DNA from: Hepsetus odoe
Lineage: Eukaryota > Chordata > Actinopteri > Characiformes > Hepsetidae
Reading direction: 5' to 3'
Assembly (NCBI GenBank): GCA_017165825.1
Contig: CM029387.1
Coordinates: 12,516,798-12,580,797 of the forward strand
Length of the DNA: 64,000 bases
Shown here: in pieces, positions 12,325-24,390 of the stretch
Position numbering within the stretch: position 1 is the stretch's first letter
Layout: every line of letters starts with the position of its first letter
Made by a program: the position numbers and the translations under genes
The notes under the pieces: model-generated
What the model was told of the DNA's origin: nothing
What the model saw: only the letters and a program-made list of their open reading frames with translations
Database searches by the model: none

Positions 12325-13412
12325 TTGACCTTCTCTGTACTTCTCCATCAACACCCTCAGAGCAAACATTGCAGTTCACTAATCCTCACCTCTTTTCTTT
12401 GGCCTTCCATGTTTCCATGTCCATCCTTTATCTGTCTCTCTGTCTAGCCAATCGAAATAGGTCCTTTTCTTCCTCTTTACTGTCTAGCCTCTCATACAAT
12501 TCACCAAACACCTTATCTTTGGCCTTCGTCACTGCTTTCTTCACCCTGTGGTTCATCTCATTGTACACCTGTCTACTTTCATCACTCTGACTAAAATCTA
12601 CAACCATTTGACCTTCAGCACTCCTCTCCGTGACACCCTATCTACCCATCACCTCCTCATCACCTCCATTCCCTTCACCAACATGACCATTAAAATCTGC
12701 ACCAATCACCACTCTTTCTCCCCTGGGCACACTTTCTATCACTTCATCACTTTATCTAACTCATTCCAGAATTCTTCTTTCTCTTCCTTCTTACAACCAA
12801 CTTGCACTCATTCTTTATCACACCTTCAACTTCCAGCTTCAAACTCATCACCCTCCCTGACACCCTCTTCACCTCCAAAACACTCTCACATACTCTTCCT
12901 TCAGGATAACACCTACCCCATTCCTCCTTCTATCCACACCATGGTAGAACAATTTAATACACCTGGCCTTACTACTCTTCCATCTAGTCTCTTGCACACA
13001 CAGAATGTCAACCTTCCTTCTCTCCATCATATCAGCTAATGCTCTACCTTTACCAGTCATGCTTCCAACATTCAAAGTCCCTACCCTCACTTGCACTTCT
13101 TACCACTCTCCTGCACTTTTCTCTCCTCCTCCCTCAGGACATGCCTTCCTCCTCTTCTTCTTCTTCTTCTTCTTCTTGTTCTTTGGCCAACAGTAGCCCA
13201 GTTTCCATCAGCACCCTGTAGGCTAACAGCACTGGTGGCGGTCGTTAACCTGGGCCTCGACCGATCCGGTATGGAAGCCTGTTTCGTTGTCCGCATATTG
13301 ATTTGGCAAAGTTTTACACCGGATGCCCTTCCTGACTTAACCCTCCCCATTTACCCAGGCCTGGGACCGCCACAAAGAAATACTCTGGCTTGTGCATCCC
13401 TAGGGGCTGGGT

Positions 13413-13420
<8 letters not shown>
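12325..13420 (-). mobile_element. RTE LINE copy 2, internally deleted, in GBP A intron 8
   Basis: It carries the same 5' leader and endonuclease motifs as copy 1 (VGTLNVGSMTGK, VQETRW, KLFYHGVDRRRNG) but most of the RT is missing and the body has several deletions. It is followed at 13413-13446 by an (AAT)n run. It lies between GBP A exons 8 and 9. Confidence 0.85.
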
Positions 13421-13444
<24 letters not shown>

Positions 13445-13805
13445 TATTAATATGCTAATAATATCAAAATGCATTTGATTTTGAAAATTGATTGAAAAGA
13501 TAAGTTGAAGTCATTGTCTAAGCAAACAGTATGTTTACCTTCCATGTCTTGCTCTGCTTTAGATAAACATTCATCTGCTAATAGAATATTCTTTGCAAAC
13601 TTTTCCTTTTCTTTCAGATACCCACTCAACACTTCCTCACTCTGTAAAACACACACACACACACTAAATATGAGTACATCTTGTTTCTTTCTTACTTCTG
13701 TAATTATATATATACATATATATATACACAGTATATATGTATATGTGAGTACACCGCTCACATTTTTGTAAATATTTTATTATATTATATCTTTTAATGG
13801 GACAA

Positions 13806-14642
13806 CACTGAAGATAAGACACTTTGATACAACAGTAGTCAGTGTACAGCTTGTAAAACAGTGTAAATTTGCTGTCACCTCAAAATAACTCAACACACAG
13901 CCATTAAACCACTGGCAACAAAAGTGAGTTTCACAAGTTGCCACTGGAATCCTCTTCCACTCCTCCATGATGACATCACAGAGCTGGTAGATGTTAGAGC
14001 CCTTGTGCTACTCCACCTTCTGTTTAAGGATGCCCCACAGATGCTCAATAGGGTTTAGGTCTGGAGACATGCTTGGCCAATCCAGCATCTTTACCCTCAG
14101 CAAGGCCCTTTTTCCGTGTGCGGCATATGGTCTGAGAACTGACAGGCTGAGCCCCCACCCCTTCACCTCTGCAGCTGGTAACTGGTAGCACTCATACCTC
14201 TATTTTCAAAAGACAACCTCTGGATATGACGCTGAGCACGTGCACTTAACTTCTTTGGTCGACCATGGCGAGGCCTGTTCTGAGTTGTACCTGTCCTGTT
14301 AAACCGCTGCATGTTCTTGGCCACCATGCTGCAGCTCAGTTTCAGGGTGTTGACAATCTTCTTATAGCCTAGGTCATCTTTATGTAGAGCAACAAATCGT
14401 TTTTTCAGATCCTCAGAGAGTTCTTTGCCATGAGGTGCCATGTTGAAATTCCAGTGACCAGTATGAGATAATTGGCTACAATGTGGACATTCTTCTCTTA
14501 GGGGTGTACTAACTTTTGTTGCCAGTGGTTTAGACATTAATGGTTGTGTGTTGAGTTTGCTTGAGGGGACAGCAAATTTACACTGTTATACAAGCTGTAC
14601 ACTGACTACTTTACATTGTATCAAAGTGTCATATCTTCAGTG
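13806..14642 (-). mobile_element. Tc1-like DNA transposon, internally deleted, in GBP A intron 7
   Basis: Terminal inverted repeats of about 130 bp (13806-13935 and 14510-14642) begin CACTGAAGATA and contain the GTAAATTTGCTGTC block. The minus strand encodes the N-terminal helix-turn-helix part of a Tc1 transposase (14537-14163, with NRPRHGRPKKLSARAQRH). It then jumps to the C-terminal WPSMSPDLNPIEHLWG motif near 14090-14020. The middle of the DDE domain is deleted and a stop follows KQKVE, so it is non-autonomous. Confidence 0.88.
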
Positions 14643-14698
14643 AAAAGTGAAAAAAATGTTCATTTGTAATATACATACATGTAATAAGATAAAAAAAT

Positions 14699-14701
<3 letters not shown>

Positions 14702-14777
<76 letters not shown>
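14702..14777. repeat. (AT)n microsatellite
   Basis: About 75 bp of nearly pure AT dinucleotide repeat directly after the Tc1-like element. Any reading frame through it is an artefact. Confidence 0.97.
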
Positions 14778-14779
<2 letters not shown>

Positions 14780-14844
14780 TAAGGTGAAAAAAATGCTGTA
14801 AACAAAGAATGCTTTCAAAAATGGAAGTAAAGTTAATCATTTAT

Positions 14845-15285
14845 TTTCATCAATCAACAAAATGGTGAATGAACAAAAAGAGAAATCTAGTCTAATCAAT
14901 ATTTGAAAGTTTGTTCCTTTGTTAGCAGTTATCAATTCTTCTAGGTACACTAGCGCAAAGTTTTTGAAGGAACTTGGCTGGTAGGTTGTTCTAAACATGA
15001 CTGTGTTTCAACCTACTTGTGACATTGATGATCATTAGCACCTGTTTGGTAAAATTGGTTGATCATACACCTGACTATAACTCTACAAAATCCCGACTTT
15101 TGTGCAAGTGTACCATAAGAATTAGATGCTGGTTTGAAGGCAAAAGGTAGTAACAACACCAAATATTGATTTGATTTAGATTTTCTTTTGTTCTCGCTAC
15201 TAGTCATTATTTATATTTCTGAAAGCATTCTTGTTTACAGCATTTTTTCACACCTGCCTAAAACTTTTGCACAGTACTGTGTGTA
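14845..15285. mobile_element. Possible non-autonomous Tc1-type remnant
   Basis: The ACTTTTGCACAGTACTGTG end near 15,267-15,283 and the GGAACTTGGCTGGTAGGTTGTTC stretch resemble termini and body of fish Tc1-like elements I know. No transposase frame is visible. Low certainty. Confidence 0.35.
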
Positions 15286-16396
15286 ATATATATATATATA
15301 TTTTTTGGAATACCTAATTATATGACAAATCAACAGTTTTTGTGCTTCCCACTTCTTTCTTTACAAAAAAATAAACAAACTGTGAGCAGACATACCATTA
15401 GCTGTGTGTTTGTGCATCCTCTGTACTCTTGTGTGAGGTTTCTGAGTACGTTTCGATACTCTTGATATCCACCAGGCTGCATAAAGGAGCCTTCCATAAG
15501 AGTCTCCAGGCGCAAACACATGTTTCTAAGCTAAACCTACACTCATAACACACTTTTCTGGTTCTGAAAACACAGATCCTCATATTCCTTTTGTATCTGC
15601 CTCTTTGGTACTGAAGAGAGAGAAAATGAGAGTATTTGTTATTGTTTACAGTAGAATGTAAAGGTGCATCAGTTGTCATATAGAATATTTTTCAAAATGA
15701 AAAATAAATGGCAACCCTGATAGATTAAGAATATATGTAGAAAAAAATAATGTTGTTATCTGTAGATTTAAGATTACCATTATGTTTAAAATCAACAAAA
15801 GAAATTTACCAGGAGTGCCCACTTGCATACAAATGTACTTATTTAATTATAAAAGCATTTTGCCTGCATACTATTTTGCCTTGATGCTTGTTAGGCACCA
15901 TTAGATCCAGTTGTGCTTTTTGTTCAGTGTCATTAAAGCAAGTACTTAGGAAGACTTCTATTGCATTCTTCTCTGCATCAGTGTGGACAGTTGAGAGCTT
16001 AGCAGGGTCCAGTGGAAAATGCACTAAGTTAAACATCTCAGTCAAATAGGCCTGTAGAGCCTGTTCTACTGCTCTCCCATTCTGGATCTGCGCCAGAGTC
16101 TCCACAGCATTCTCCAGACATGGAACCTGACGACTACGATGGCTTCCACATATACTTCTGTCAGACTGCCCCAAACTGTAAAGATATTTAAGGTGTTAAA
16201 CATGCATATTTTCATTTTTTAATATACATAATGTAGTAAGACAAAAATGTTCATTGATTTAGAAAACGAATGACCAAGTACTAAATAGAGATCTACCAAT
16301 GTAAAGGAAAATCATACTCATATACACTCATACATGGTCTTGTCATAAATGGTGGCAGTTCTTTTTTACTTCTGCATCAAAAATATAGAATTGTAC

Positions 16397-16615
16397 GAAA
16401 GTGAAAACCCTTGTCATTGTGAAATGCAGCACAGCACAACACAACACAACAAAATTCAACTGCCCATACACACGCATGTGGGGCAGCTATTGAAAGCACC
16501 CGGGGAGCAGTGATAGGGACAATGCTCAAGGCTAACTTACTGGTGAGACTCGAATCCACAATCATCTGATCCGGGGCCAGCTCCCTAACCACTAGGCCAC
16601 CGCTGCCACGAAGAA
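16397..16615 (-). mobile_element. tRNA-derived SINE in GBP A intron 5
   Basis: On the minus strand: GGCAGCGGTGGCCTAGTGG, a B-box TCGAGTCTC, and the CATTGTCCCTATCACTGC body. The plus-strand left end is CGAAAGTGAAAACCCTTGTCATTG, the family's 3' terminus. Confidence 0.85.
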
Positions 16616-16667
16616 ACATGCACTTCTTGCACTTCTAATCCATTTTATAATATAATTAATCATTAAG

Positions 16668-16898
16668 TAAAAGTGACCGTTCTTGTCATTGTGAGTACAT
16701 GGCACATTACACCTCTGCATTTTACCCACGCACAAACACATGCAGGGGGGCAGCTATTGAAAGCGCCCAGGGAGCAGTGACAGGGACGGTACCTTGCTCA
16801 AGTGGTACATCAGGGCAACCTACTGGCCTGGGATTCAAACCCATGATCTTCAGATCCTGGGGCCAACTCTCTAACCAAAAACCCACCGCTGCCCCTGC
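16668..16898 (-). mobile_element. tRNA-derived SINE, second copy in GBP A intron 5
   Basis: Same family and orientation as the copy about 50 bp to its left. It includes CAGCTATTGAAAGCGCCC and GGTACCTTGCTCAA, and its 3' terminus GTGACCGTTCTTGTCATTGTG is at 16674. The A box is degraded. Confidence 0.8.
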
Positions 16899-17917
16899 TG
16901 ACACAGCTGTCACCAAGTTTATTCGCTCATTTATTTATTTCGAAGATTCATTCATTGGTTCATTTATTCATTAATTCTGTGAGAAACACAGATCAAAGAG
17001 TGTGTCTTGGTTTAAATAGCCCAAATAATGGAGAACTAATTTTGTCTAAACAAAGGATATTTTTATAAAAGGGTATGAATAGGCAATTATATCTAAATGT
17101 GTTTTTTTGAATAGCATAGTGATTTGTAGCTTAGTCTGGTTTGTTGCTTAGTTTTGAAATACAGGCTGAATGGACTGGACATCTCATTTAGAGATGTTAA
17201 CAATGTTTCTAATTATAAAATTGTTTTTTGCTAAGCTGCAAACCAGACTAATCTTCAAATCACTGTGCTATCCAAAGAAATACATTTAGTTATACTTGCA
17301 TATACTATGTATCAATGCAGTCAACAGCAGTTTGTGGCTGAACATAACTGACTATTAATTGATATTGACTCTTCAAAACACTAAGCTTTGCTTCTCCTGA
17401 TTTACTGACCAGTGCCAGTGAGTGTACGTCCTTCAGTGACAGTTTTGGGCTTAGCACGGTTGAACACATATTTACAGAAGTCATGGGTCTGCTGCAAAAA
17501 ACGTGGGTCAAGATCCTTCTCTGTCAGCTCCTCCATCCTCACCAGGTCATCATCTCTAGCTGGTCGTGGAAATACAAAACACCGCCGCTCTGTGAAAAAA
17601 TTTCGTAAACAGCGCCTGGGCAGGCTGACAGTTTATCATTTTAGAACTTCCTAGAATGGGAAGGCAGAAAAAGGTTAAGAATATACATGAATATACATCA
17701 AGAAAATACCTGTAGAACCATCACCCTCTAGTTTTTAAGGTTACTGGTGAAAGAGTGCTTGGCAAATAGTTTACAAATACCACCTATATGTTTCAATAAA
17801 TGCCCCAAAAATCAAAAAATTAATTGCATTTATACAAAAAGCAGTTTTCACTAGCTGCTTTTAGAATTTTTTTCTAAAAAATTCTAGCACTCTGGACTCT
17901 GAATCCAGTGATCCTGG

Positions 17918-18105
17918 GTGGTAAGTGGTCTAGTGGTAGGGTGCTTGCCTATGGACCTATGGCTCAAGAGGTCCCAGGTTTGAATCCCACCTCTAACTAC
18001 CACCACTGGGTACCCTTAACCCTGAGTTCAGTCTCCAGGGGGACTGTCCCTGTAATTAAGACATGGATAAGAGCATCTGCTAAATGCCATAAAATGTAAA
18101 TGGTT
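17918..18105 (+). mobile_element. V-SINE/HE1-like SINE in GBP A intron 4
   Basis: tRNA-like head (AAGTGGTCTAGTGGTAGGG, then AGGTTTGAATCCC) followed by the conserved GGATAAGAGCATCTGCTAAATGCC tail block of fish V-SINE/HE1-type elements. It ends in TGTAAATG, as expected for mobilisation by an L2-type LINE. It is a different family from the GGCAGCGGTGG SINEs. Confidence 0.8.
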
Positions 18106-18689
18106 TAAAGCAGGCAAACAAGTGTTTAGCAATAGAATAGTCAGTACTGTTTCTGAACATATGAGGACTCCAAGTTAATGGCCTCTTCCTCAATCATGCT
18201 GCTGTTGCTGACAGAACAAAACCTCTGATCTCCTTAGCTGTTTTCTCCTCTTATCTCCATAGCTGTATTATTTGTTTCATATAATTTTAAATCATCAGCT
18301 TTTCATTCCATTTTATGACAATGTTATAATAATCAGACCAACGTGAAAAAAAAAGGTCAAAATAATCTTATACATTTTAACATTTATGACATTTAACAGA
18401 TATTCGGATATAGACCCACTTCATTTTCAAAATTAAAGGGACATTCTCCTTGAAGCAATTTGGGATTAGTGAACCCTATAGTTGCTCAGGAACCCAATGG
18501 TGTTAAGTGTTGGTTTACATTGCAACTTTTCAAGTAAAATATTGATTTGTTTTTTTTTTTTTTCATTTTTGGAAGCAAAACCATTGTGTGTTAAAAAAAT
18601 CTCTGTCAATAAAAAAGAAACTGATGGTAGAAAATCCAAAAGTGATCTATTATTGCCGCAACATTGGGGCTTTAGATGGATGTTTATGT

Positions 18690-18945
18690 GAAAAGTGAAA
18701 GTGACAACCCTTGTCATTACGAGGTCACAGCACAGCAAGCTGAACCACGAACGGTAAATTGGACCTCTGCTTTTAACCCATGCACACAAACACCGCAGCA
18801 GTGGCAGCTACTGAAAGCACCCAGGGAGCAGTGATGGGGAGGGTACCTTGCTCAGGGCTACCTCAGGGCAACCTACTTGTGAGGGAATCGAACCACATTC
18901 TTGCGATCTAGGGCCAACCCCAACCACTAGACCACCGCTGTCCAT
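18690..18945 (-). mobile_element. tRNA-derived SINE in GBP A intron 4
   Basis: The full-length layout is visible: 3' terminus GAAAAGTGAAAGTGAC at 18690, then TTGTCATTACGAGGTC and the GGTACCTTGCTCAGGG body, with A- and B-box remnants near 18,885-18,945. It lies in the same intron as the V-SINE-like element but in the opposite orientation. Confidence 0.85.
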
Positions 18946-19262
18946 GTGTGTGAAATTCCGTGAGTACATGTCAGCCACATGACCTGTGTTTAGAATATTT
19001 TTTTATTTATATATTTAGAATATTTCTTACCGGGTTTGAGCACCAAAGCACTCTCTGCCATTCATCAGCAGTGATAGTTGCCTGTTTTTCCAGCTTCAGG
19101 GTAACCGAGACTGCCCAGATAAAGGAAGCGAAACATATGATAAATTCTGCAGATTCATCATCTTCACTCCCCTTCTGGGCTCTTCACCTGATAGTTCTGG
19201 AACCAGTTTGTCACATAACTGCAGCAGCAGCACTGCTTAAGGAAACAGTATCTGTGTTTGTA

Positions 19263-22200
19263 AACCCAGCCACTAGATGCACAAGCCAGTGTATTTTCTT
19301 TCTCGTGTCGTCCTAATTCGGTAAATGGGGAGGGTTACGCCAGAAGGGCATCCGTGTAAAACTTTGCCAAATCAATATACGGACAACGAAACAGAATTCC
19401 CAGATTGGTTAAGGCCCACCAGTGCTGTTAGTTTGCAGGGTGCTGGTGGAAATTGGACTACTGTTGGCCAAAGAAGAAGAAGAGAGAGGAAGGCATGTCC
19501 AGAGGGAGAAGGAGAGAAAGAAGGAGAGGAGATTGGAAGTGAGGGTAGGGACTTTGAACAAGTAAGGCATGACTAAAAGTGCAGAGAATTAGCTGATATG
19601 ATGGAGAGAAGAAAGGCTGATATTTTGTGTGTGTGCAAGAGATTAGATGGAAGGATAGTAAGGCCAGGTGTATTGAAAGTGGGTTTAAATAGTTCTACCA
19701 TGGTGGATAGGAAGGAGGAATGGAGTAGGTGTTATCCTGAAGGAAGAGTATGTGGAGAGTGTTTTGGAAGTGAAGAGGTGTCAGGAGGGTGATGAGTTTG
19801 AAGCTAAAGTTGGGTTGCGTGATAATGAATGTTGTTATGCTTATGCTCCACAAGTTGGTTGTAAGAGAAAGAGAAGGAAAATCTGGAGTGAGTTAGATGA
19901 AGTGATAGAGAGTAAAAATTCAGGAGAGAGAGTGGTGATTGGTGCAGATTTTAATGGTCAAGTGTTGGTGAAGGAACAGAGGTGATGAGGGAGGTGATGG
20001 GTAGGCATGGTGTCAAGGAGAGGAATGCTGAAGGTCGATGGTTGTTGGGATTTTGCAAAAAGGATGGAAATGGCTGTAGTTAATACTTATTTTAAGAAGA
20101 GGGAGGAGCACAGGGTGACGTATAAAAGTGGAGGAAGATGCTCACAGGTGGATTATATTCTTTGCAGGAGGGTCAGTTTGAAAGAGATCAGAGACTGCAA
20201 AGTAGTGACAGGGGAGAGTGTAGCTAAACAGCATAGGATGGTGGTCTTAGGATGACCTTGGAGGTCAAGAGGAGGAAAGGAGGGCAGAGCCGAGATCAAG
20301 TGGTGGAAGCTAAGGAGAGGACTGTAAGGTGGAATTAGCAGAGTTAACACGGGCACTGGAAGGTCAAGAGCTCTGGATTGCTGGGAAACCATTGCAGAAG
20401 TGATCAGGCAGACGGTTAGAAATGTACTTGGTGTGACATCCAGAAGGAAGAAAGAGGATAAGGAGACCTGGTGGTGGAACCAAGAAGTCCAGGAGTGTAG
20501 TCAAGAAGAGGAGGCAAAGAATATGGGACATACAGAGAGATGAAGGAAGTAGACAGGTACAAGGAGATGAACCTGGGCAGGGCAAAGAAAGCAGCGTCGA
20601 AGGCCAAAGATAAGGTGTTTGCTGAATTGTATGAGAGGTTGGACAGTAAAGAGGGAGAAAAGGACCTTTACCGATTGGCTAGACAGAGAGACAGATCTGG
20701 GAAAGATGTGCTACAGGTCAGACTATTAAAGATAGAAATGGTAACGTACTCACAGGTGAACAGAGCGTGTTGAGCAGATGGAAGGAATACTTTGATAAGC
20801 TGATGAATGAAGAAAATGTGAGAGAGAGAAGACTGGATGATGTGAGAAGAGTTAACCAGGAAGTGCAGCAAATAAACAAGATGGAAGTAAGGGCAGCGAT
20901 GAAGAGTGATGAAGAATGGAAAGGCTGTTGGACCGATGACATACCAGTGGAAGCATGGAGATGTTTGGGGAGATGGCAGTTGAGTTTCTGACCAGATTGT
21001 TTAACACAATCTTGGCAAGTGAGAAGATGCCTGAGGAGTGGAGACAAAGTGTACTGGTACCGATCTTCAAGAATAAGGGTGATGCACAGAGCTGTAGTAA
21101 CTATAGAGGGATAAAGTTGATCAGCCACACCATGAAGTTATGGGAAAGAGTAGTGGAAGCTCGGTTAAGAAAAGAGGTGAGGATCAGTGAACAGCAGTAT
21201 GGTTTTATGCCGAGAAAGAGCACCACAGATGCAATGTTTGCTCTGAGGGTGTTGATGGAGAAGTACAGAGAAGGTCAGAAGGAGCTGCATTGTGCCTTTG
21301 TGGATTTGGAGAAAGCATATGACAGGGTGCCTAGAGAGGAGTTGTGGTTTTGTATGAGGAAGTCTGGTGTTACAGAGAAGTATGTGAGAGTAGTTCAGGA
21401 TATGTATGAGGGCAGTGTAACAGTGGTGAGATCTGCAGTGGGAGTGACGGATGCATTTAAAGTAGAGGTTGGATTACATCAAGGATCAGCACTGAGCCCG
21501 TTCTTGTTTGTAGTAGTGATGGACAGGTTGACGGACGAGGTTAGACAGGAGTCTCCGTGGACGATGATGTTTGCTGATGATATTGTGATCTGTAGTGAGA
21601 GTAGGGAGCAGCTTGAGGAGAACCTGGAGAGATGGAGATATGCTCTGGAGAGGAGAGGAATGAAAGTGAGTAGGGCAAAGACAGAATACATGAGTGTGAA
21701 TGAAAGGGAGGAAAGTGGAGTGGTTAGGATGCAGGGAGTGGAGGTAACAAAGGTGGAGGAGTTTAAATACTTGGGATCAACCGTTCAGTGTAACGGTGAG
21801 TGTGGAAGAGAGGTGAAGAGGAGAGTGCAGGCTGGTTGGAATGGGTGGAGAAGAGTGGCTGGAGTGATTTGTGACAGACGCGTACCAGCTAGAGTAAAAG
21901 GGAAGGTTTACAGGACAGTAGTGAGACCAGCTATGTTGTATGGGTTGGAGACGGTGGCACTGACGAAAAGGCAGGAGGCGGAGCTGGAGGTGTCAGAGTT
22001 AAAGATGCTGAGATTTTCGTTGGGTGTGACGAGGTTGGACAGGATTAGAAATTAGTATATTAGAGGGACAGCTCAGGTTAGACGTATTGGAGACAAGGTT
22101 AGAGAAGCAAGGTTGCGTTGGTTTGGCCATGTGCAGAGGAGAGACGATGATTATATTGGAAGGAGGATGTTGAGGATGGAGCTGCCAGGAAAGAGGAGAA

Positions 22201-22355
22201 GAGGAAGACCAAAGAGGAGGTTTATGGATGTGGTGAGAGAGGACATGCAGGTGGTCGGGTTGAAGCAGGAAGATGCAAAAGACAGGAAGAAATGGAGACA
22301 GTTGATCCGCTGTGGCGACCCCTAAACGGGAGCAGCCGAAAGAAAAAGAAGAAGA
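19263..22355 (+). mobile_element. RTE LINE copy 3, full length, in GBP A intron 3
   Basis: It is flanked by a perfect 16-bp target duplication AGTATCTGTGTTTGTA (19247-19262 and 22356-22371). It has the 5' leader, endonuclease fragments (19,600-20,250), RT (DLEKAYDRVPR, FADDIVI) and the GCTGTGGCGACCCC tail ending in (AAG)n. The endonuclease half has frameshifts; the RT half is open for 366 codons, then stops at IRN*. It expands an intron that is 161 bp in GBP B to about 3.2 kb and lies antisense to the gene. Confidence 0.93.
20955..22055 (+). CDS. RTE LINE RT fragment (copy 3)
   Basis: 366-codon open frame covering the reverse transcriptase fingers, palm and thumb: QQYGFMPRKSTTDAMF, DLEKAYD, GLHQGSALSP and the catalytic FADD. 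It ends at a TAG in the conserved RIRNEYIRG motif, and the distal part resumes at 22,057-22,325. It is very close to copy 1 in sequence. Confidence 0.75.
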   Translation: MEMFGEMAVEFLTRLFNTILASEKMPEEWRQSVLVPIFKNKGDAQSCSNYRGIKLISHTMKLWERVVEARLRKEVRISEQQYGFMPRKSTTDAMFALRVLMEKYREGQKELHCAFVDLEKAYDRVPREELWFCMRKSGVTEKYVRVVQDMYEGSVTVVRSAVGVTDAFKVEVGLHQGSALSPFLFVVVMDRLTDEVRQESPWTMMFADDIVICSESREQLEENLERWRYALERRGMKVSRAKTEYMSVNEREESGVVRMQGVEVTKVEEFKYLGSTVQCNGECGREVKRRVQAGWNGWRRVAGVICDRRVPARVKGKVYRTVVRPAMLYGLETVALTKRQEAELEVSELKMLRFSLGVTRLDRIRN

Positions 22356-24034
22356 AGTATCTGTGTTTGTAGGTGGATGTGTGCTTGTGTGAATCAGTAA
22401 AGGATACTGCAACTTTTCAAGTGCCATGTTGTCTATCACCCCTAAGCTGTTGTAGACCAGCGTACTGCTGAGAAGAACTGCCAGACAGAAGATCCAGGTG
22501 TCATGCTTTTCATCACCCTGGAAATCAGGATCAATTACCACCAATATTCCAATAACAATCAGAAAATAATGCAAGTTTGTTACCTCATGATTGTTAAACC
22601 TGACTATTTTATTTGATGAAAAAGCACAAAATTTTATAAAAAAAATACTTTGTCAACATCACCCAATCCCTCAGTGTCAAGCAGCACCAATGTGTGTCCT
22701 GTTTTAGAAGGGTGTGGCACACACCACATCCAGATACCTTTTGTCTTCGACTCAATAGTGCTGCCTAGAGCAAAGCCTTAAAGTAAACAGAAAGTTACAA
22801 CCATTATAACGTAATCACAAACAAAGGTTTGTCAAGAATTTTCTCCATTTTTGGTTTGTATTGCCTTTTATTGTATTGTTGACTCCTTTTACTGTCAAAC
22901 AAATAGTAATTGCGATCAGAGCATGTGACATTGTACTTTAAAGATTACAACAGTAAATGTTTGGAAAATATATGTAAGTATTTAACATAAAGTATATCAC
23001 TTCTGTAGCTCTACCAACTGACTGATGGAACAGAAAAATAGAACACAAATTATTTGTGAAAATGGCTATAGAAAAAATATATTATTACTGACTTGATTCA
23101 AGTTTTCTCTTACCTGTCTGCTTTCCTGCCAGGCGGTTCATGAGGTAAGACTTCCCTGTCCGGTAGAGCCCCACCACAGACACCACCACCACTGGCTGAG
23201 TTATCCCATCCAGAATTTTTTTGGCTTGTTTCAAAACCAAAGGCAGCCCCTCAGAGTCGCTACCAATCAGACAAACTGGCTTCTTCATAGTGTTTGAAAT
23301 CTGCTCACAATCACAATGTAAATTTGCAAACCAGAGTCAAAGGGGCTATAACGAGTCATAACCAAGTGTCTCAGACACAAGCTAATAGGCCTACAAATCA
23401 AATAACTTTTTAAACAAGGCTGCTTTAAGAGAAAAAGTAAAATCCCTTATAATTCTTAGAATTATTCATAGAAATACAACAAAAAAAAGTTATTGTTACA
23501 AAATTGTGTTATAAAGACTATCCTGCCTTTACTGGACATGCTGGAAAAAAAATTGTTTGCATGTTAAAAGGGCAGCAACTTTAAACTCTTTTGTGGTACA
23601 TTAAGAATATTTATCTCAATAAGAGAAATGTGTTGCCACCACTGCATTTAACAGTTTGTTAAGCATTAATGTTAAGGCAAGGCATTTTATGAAAACATAA
23701 GGCTTACAATATTAAGCTACATTTGAGAGTGTTTTTCAATCTGTCTGATAGCAATGAAATAAATCATTCACCAGGTTCTTTAGTCCTTTCAAAATGACAA
23801 GTTTTCCAAAAAGAGATTATAAGTGCTCTTTCAATAGGTCTTCCAGCATTGTGTTGTGATGTGTGAATCTGTGTCAAGTCACATTTAATAATGAGAAGCC
23901 AATCTCCAAGCATACATAGAGCAAGAGGCAGAGACACTGTGGGAATGTCACTACCCCATCAAAGACAAATATACTCATACACATAATCTCAACAAGGAAA
24001 CATTTCAGCATCTCCAAGCACTGTTGAAAAAATG

Positions 24035-24390
24035 CAGCACCCAGAGAAAACTCATGCAGACAGGGGGAGGACATGCAAATTCGTATTAATGAAAGTGACA
24101 ACCCTTGTCATTGTGAAGTGCAGCCCAGCACAACACAACGAAATTCAACCTATGCGTTTCACCCATACACACCCGTGCAGCAGGGGGCAGCTATTGAAAG
24201 CGCCCGGGGAGCAGTGATGGCGACAGTACCTTGCTCAAGGGTACCTCAGGGCAACCTACTGGTGAGGGAATCAAACCCACAATCTTCCGATCCGGGGCCA
24301 ATGCCCTAACCACTAGGTTGCCCCAATGACCCAAGCCACCCCACCAAAAAATCGAATCCACACATTTTTTTGCTTTGAGGCAACATTTTT
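24035..24390. mobile_element. Old repeat interrupted by a SINE (24086-24325, minus)
   Basis: The inner part is the GGCAGCGGTGG-type SINE, minus strand, with CAGCTATTGAAAGCGCCC, GGTACCTCAGGGCAACC-like and TCTTCCGATCCGGGG blocks. The outer stretches (ACCCAGAGAAAACTC.. GACAGGGGGAGGACATGCAAA before it and ATCGAATCCACAC after it) resemble a common fish repeat split by the insertion. All of it lies in the 5' intron of GBP A. Confidence 0.65.

Larger units (their letters stand above)
10872..23288 (-). pseudogene. GBP copy A, degraded guanylate-binding-protein gene
   Basis: Ten coding exons can be placed: 23288-23114, 22776-22649 (128), 22517-22408 (110), 19218-19031, 17650-17410 (241), 16175-15899 (277), 15610-15396 (215), 13641-13539 (103), 12139-11946 (194) and 11093-10872 (stop). 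Exons 1-3 are open and carry the P-loop GLYRTGKSY and the DTEGLGD motif. Exons 8-10 encode open helical-domain coils. Exons 4-7 are broken: several frameshifts in exon 4, 241 instead of 243 nt in exon 5, a frameshift before PCLENA in exon 6 (277 versus 281 nt), and TGA/TAG/TAG in exon 7 (215 versus 213). GBPs are interferon-induced dynamin-like GTPases attacking vacuolar pathogens. The C-terminus (..LLSRWL) lacks a CaaX box. Introns hold RTE, Tc1 and SINE insertions. Short alternative products from the open 5' or 3' exons cannot be excluded. Confidence 0.85.

Noticed and set aside
14637..14840. A short frame rich in Ile/Tyr
   Set aside because: It is a translation of the (AT)n microsatellite.
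21999..22574. A 191-codon minus-strand frame
   Set aside because: It runs antisense through the RTE RT and across a GBP A exon boundary; it is a shadow of the LINE coding strand.
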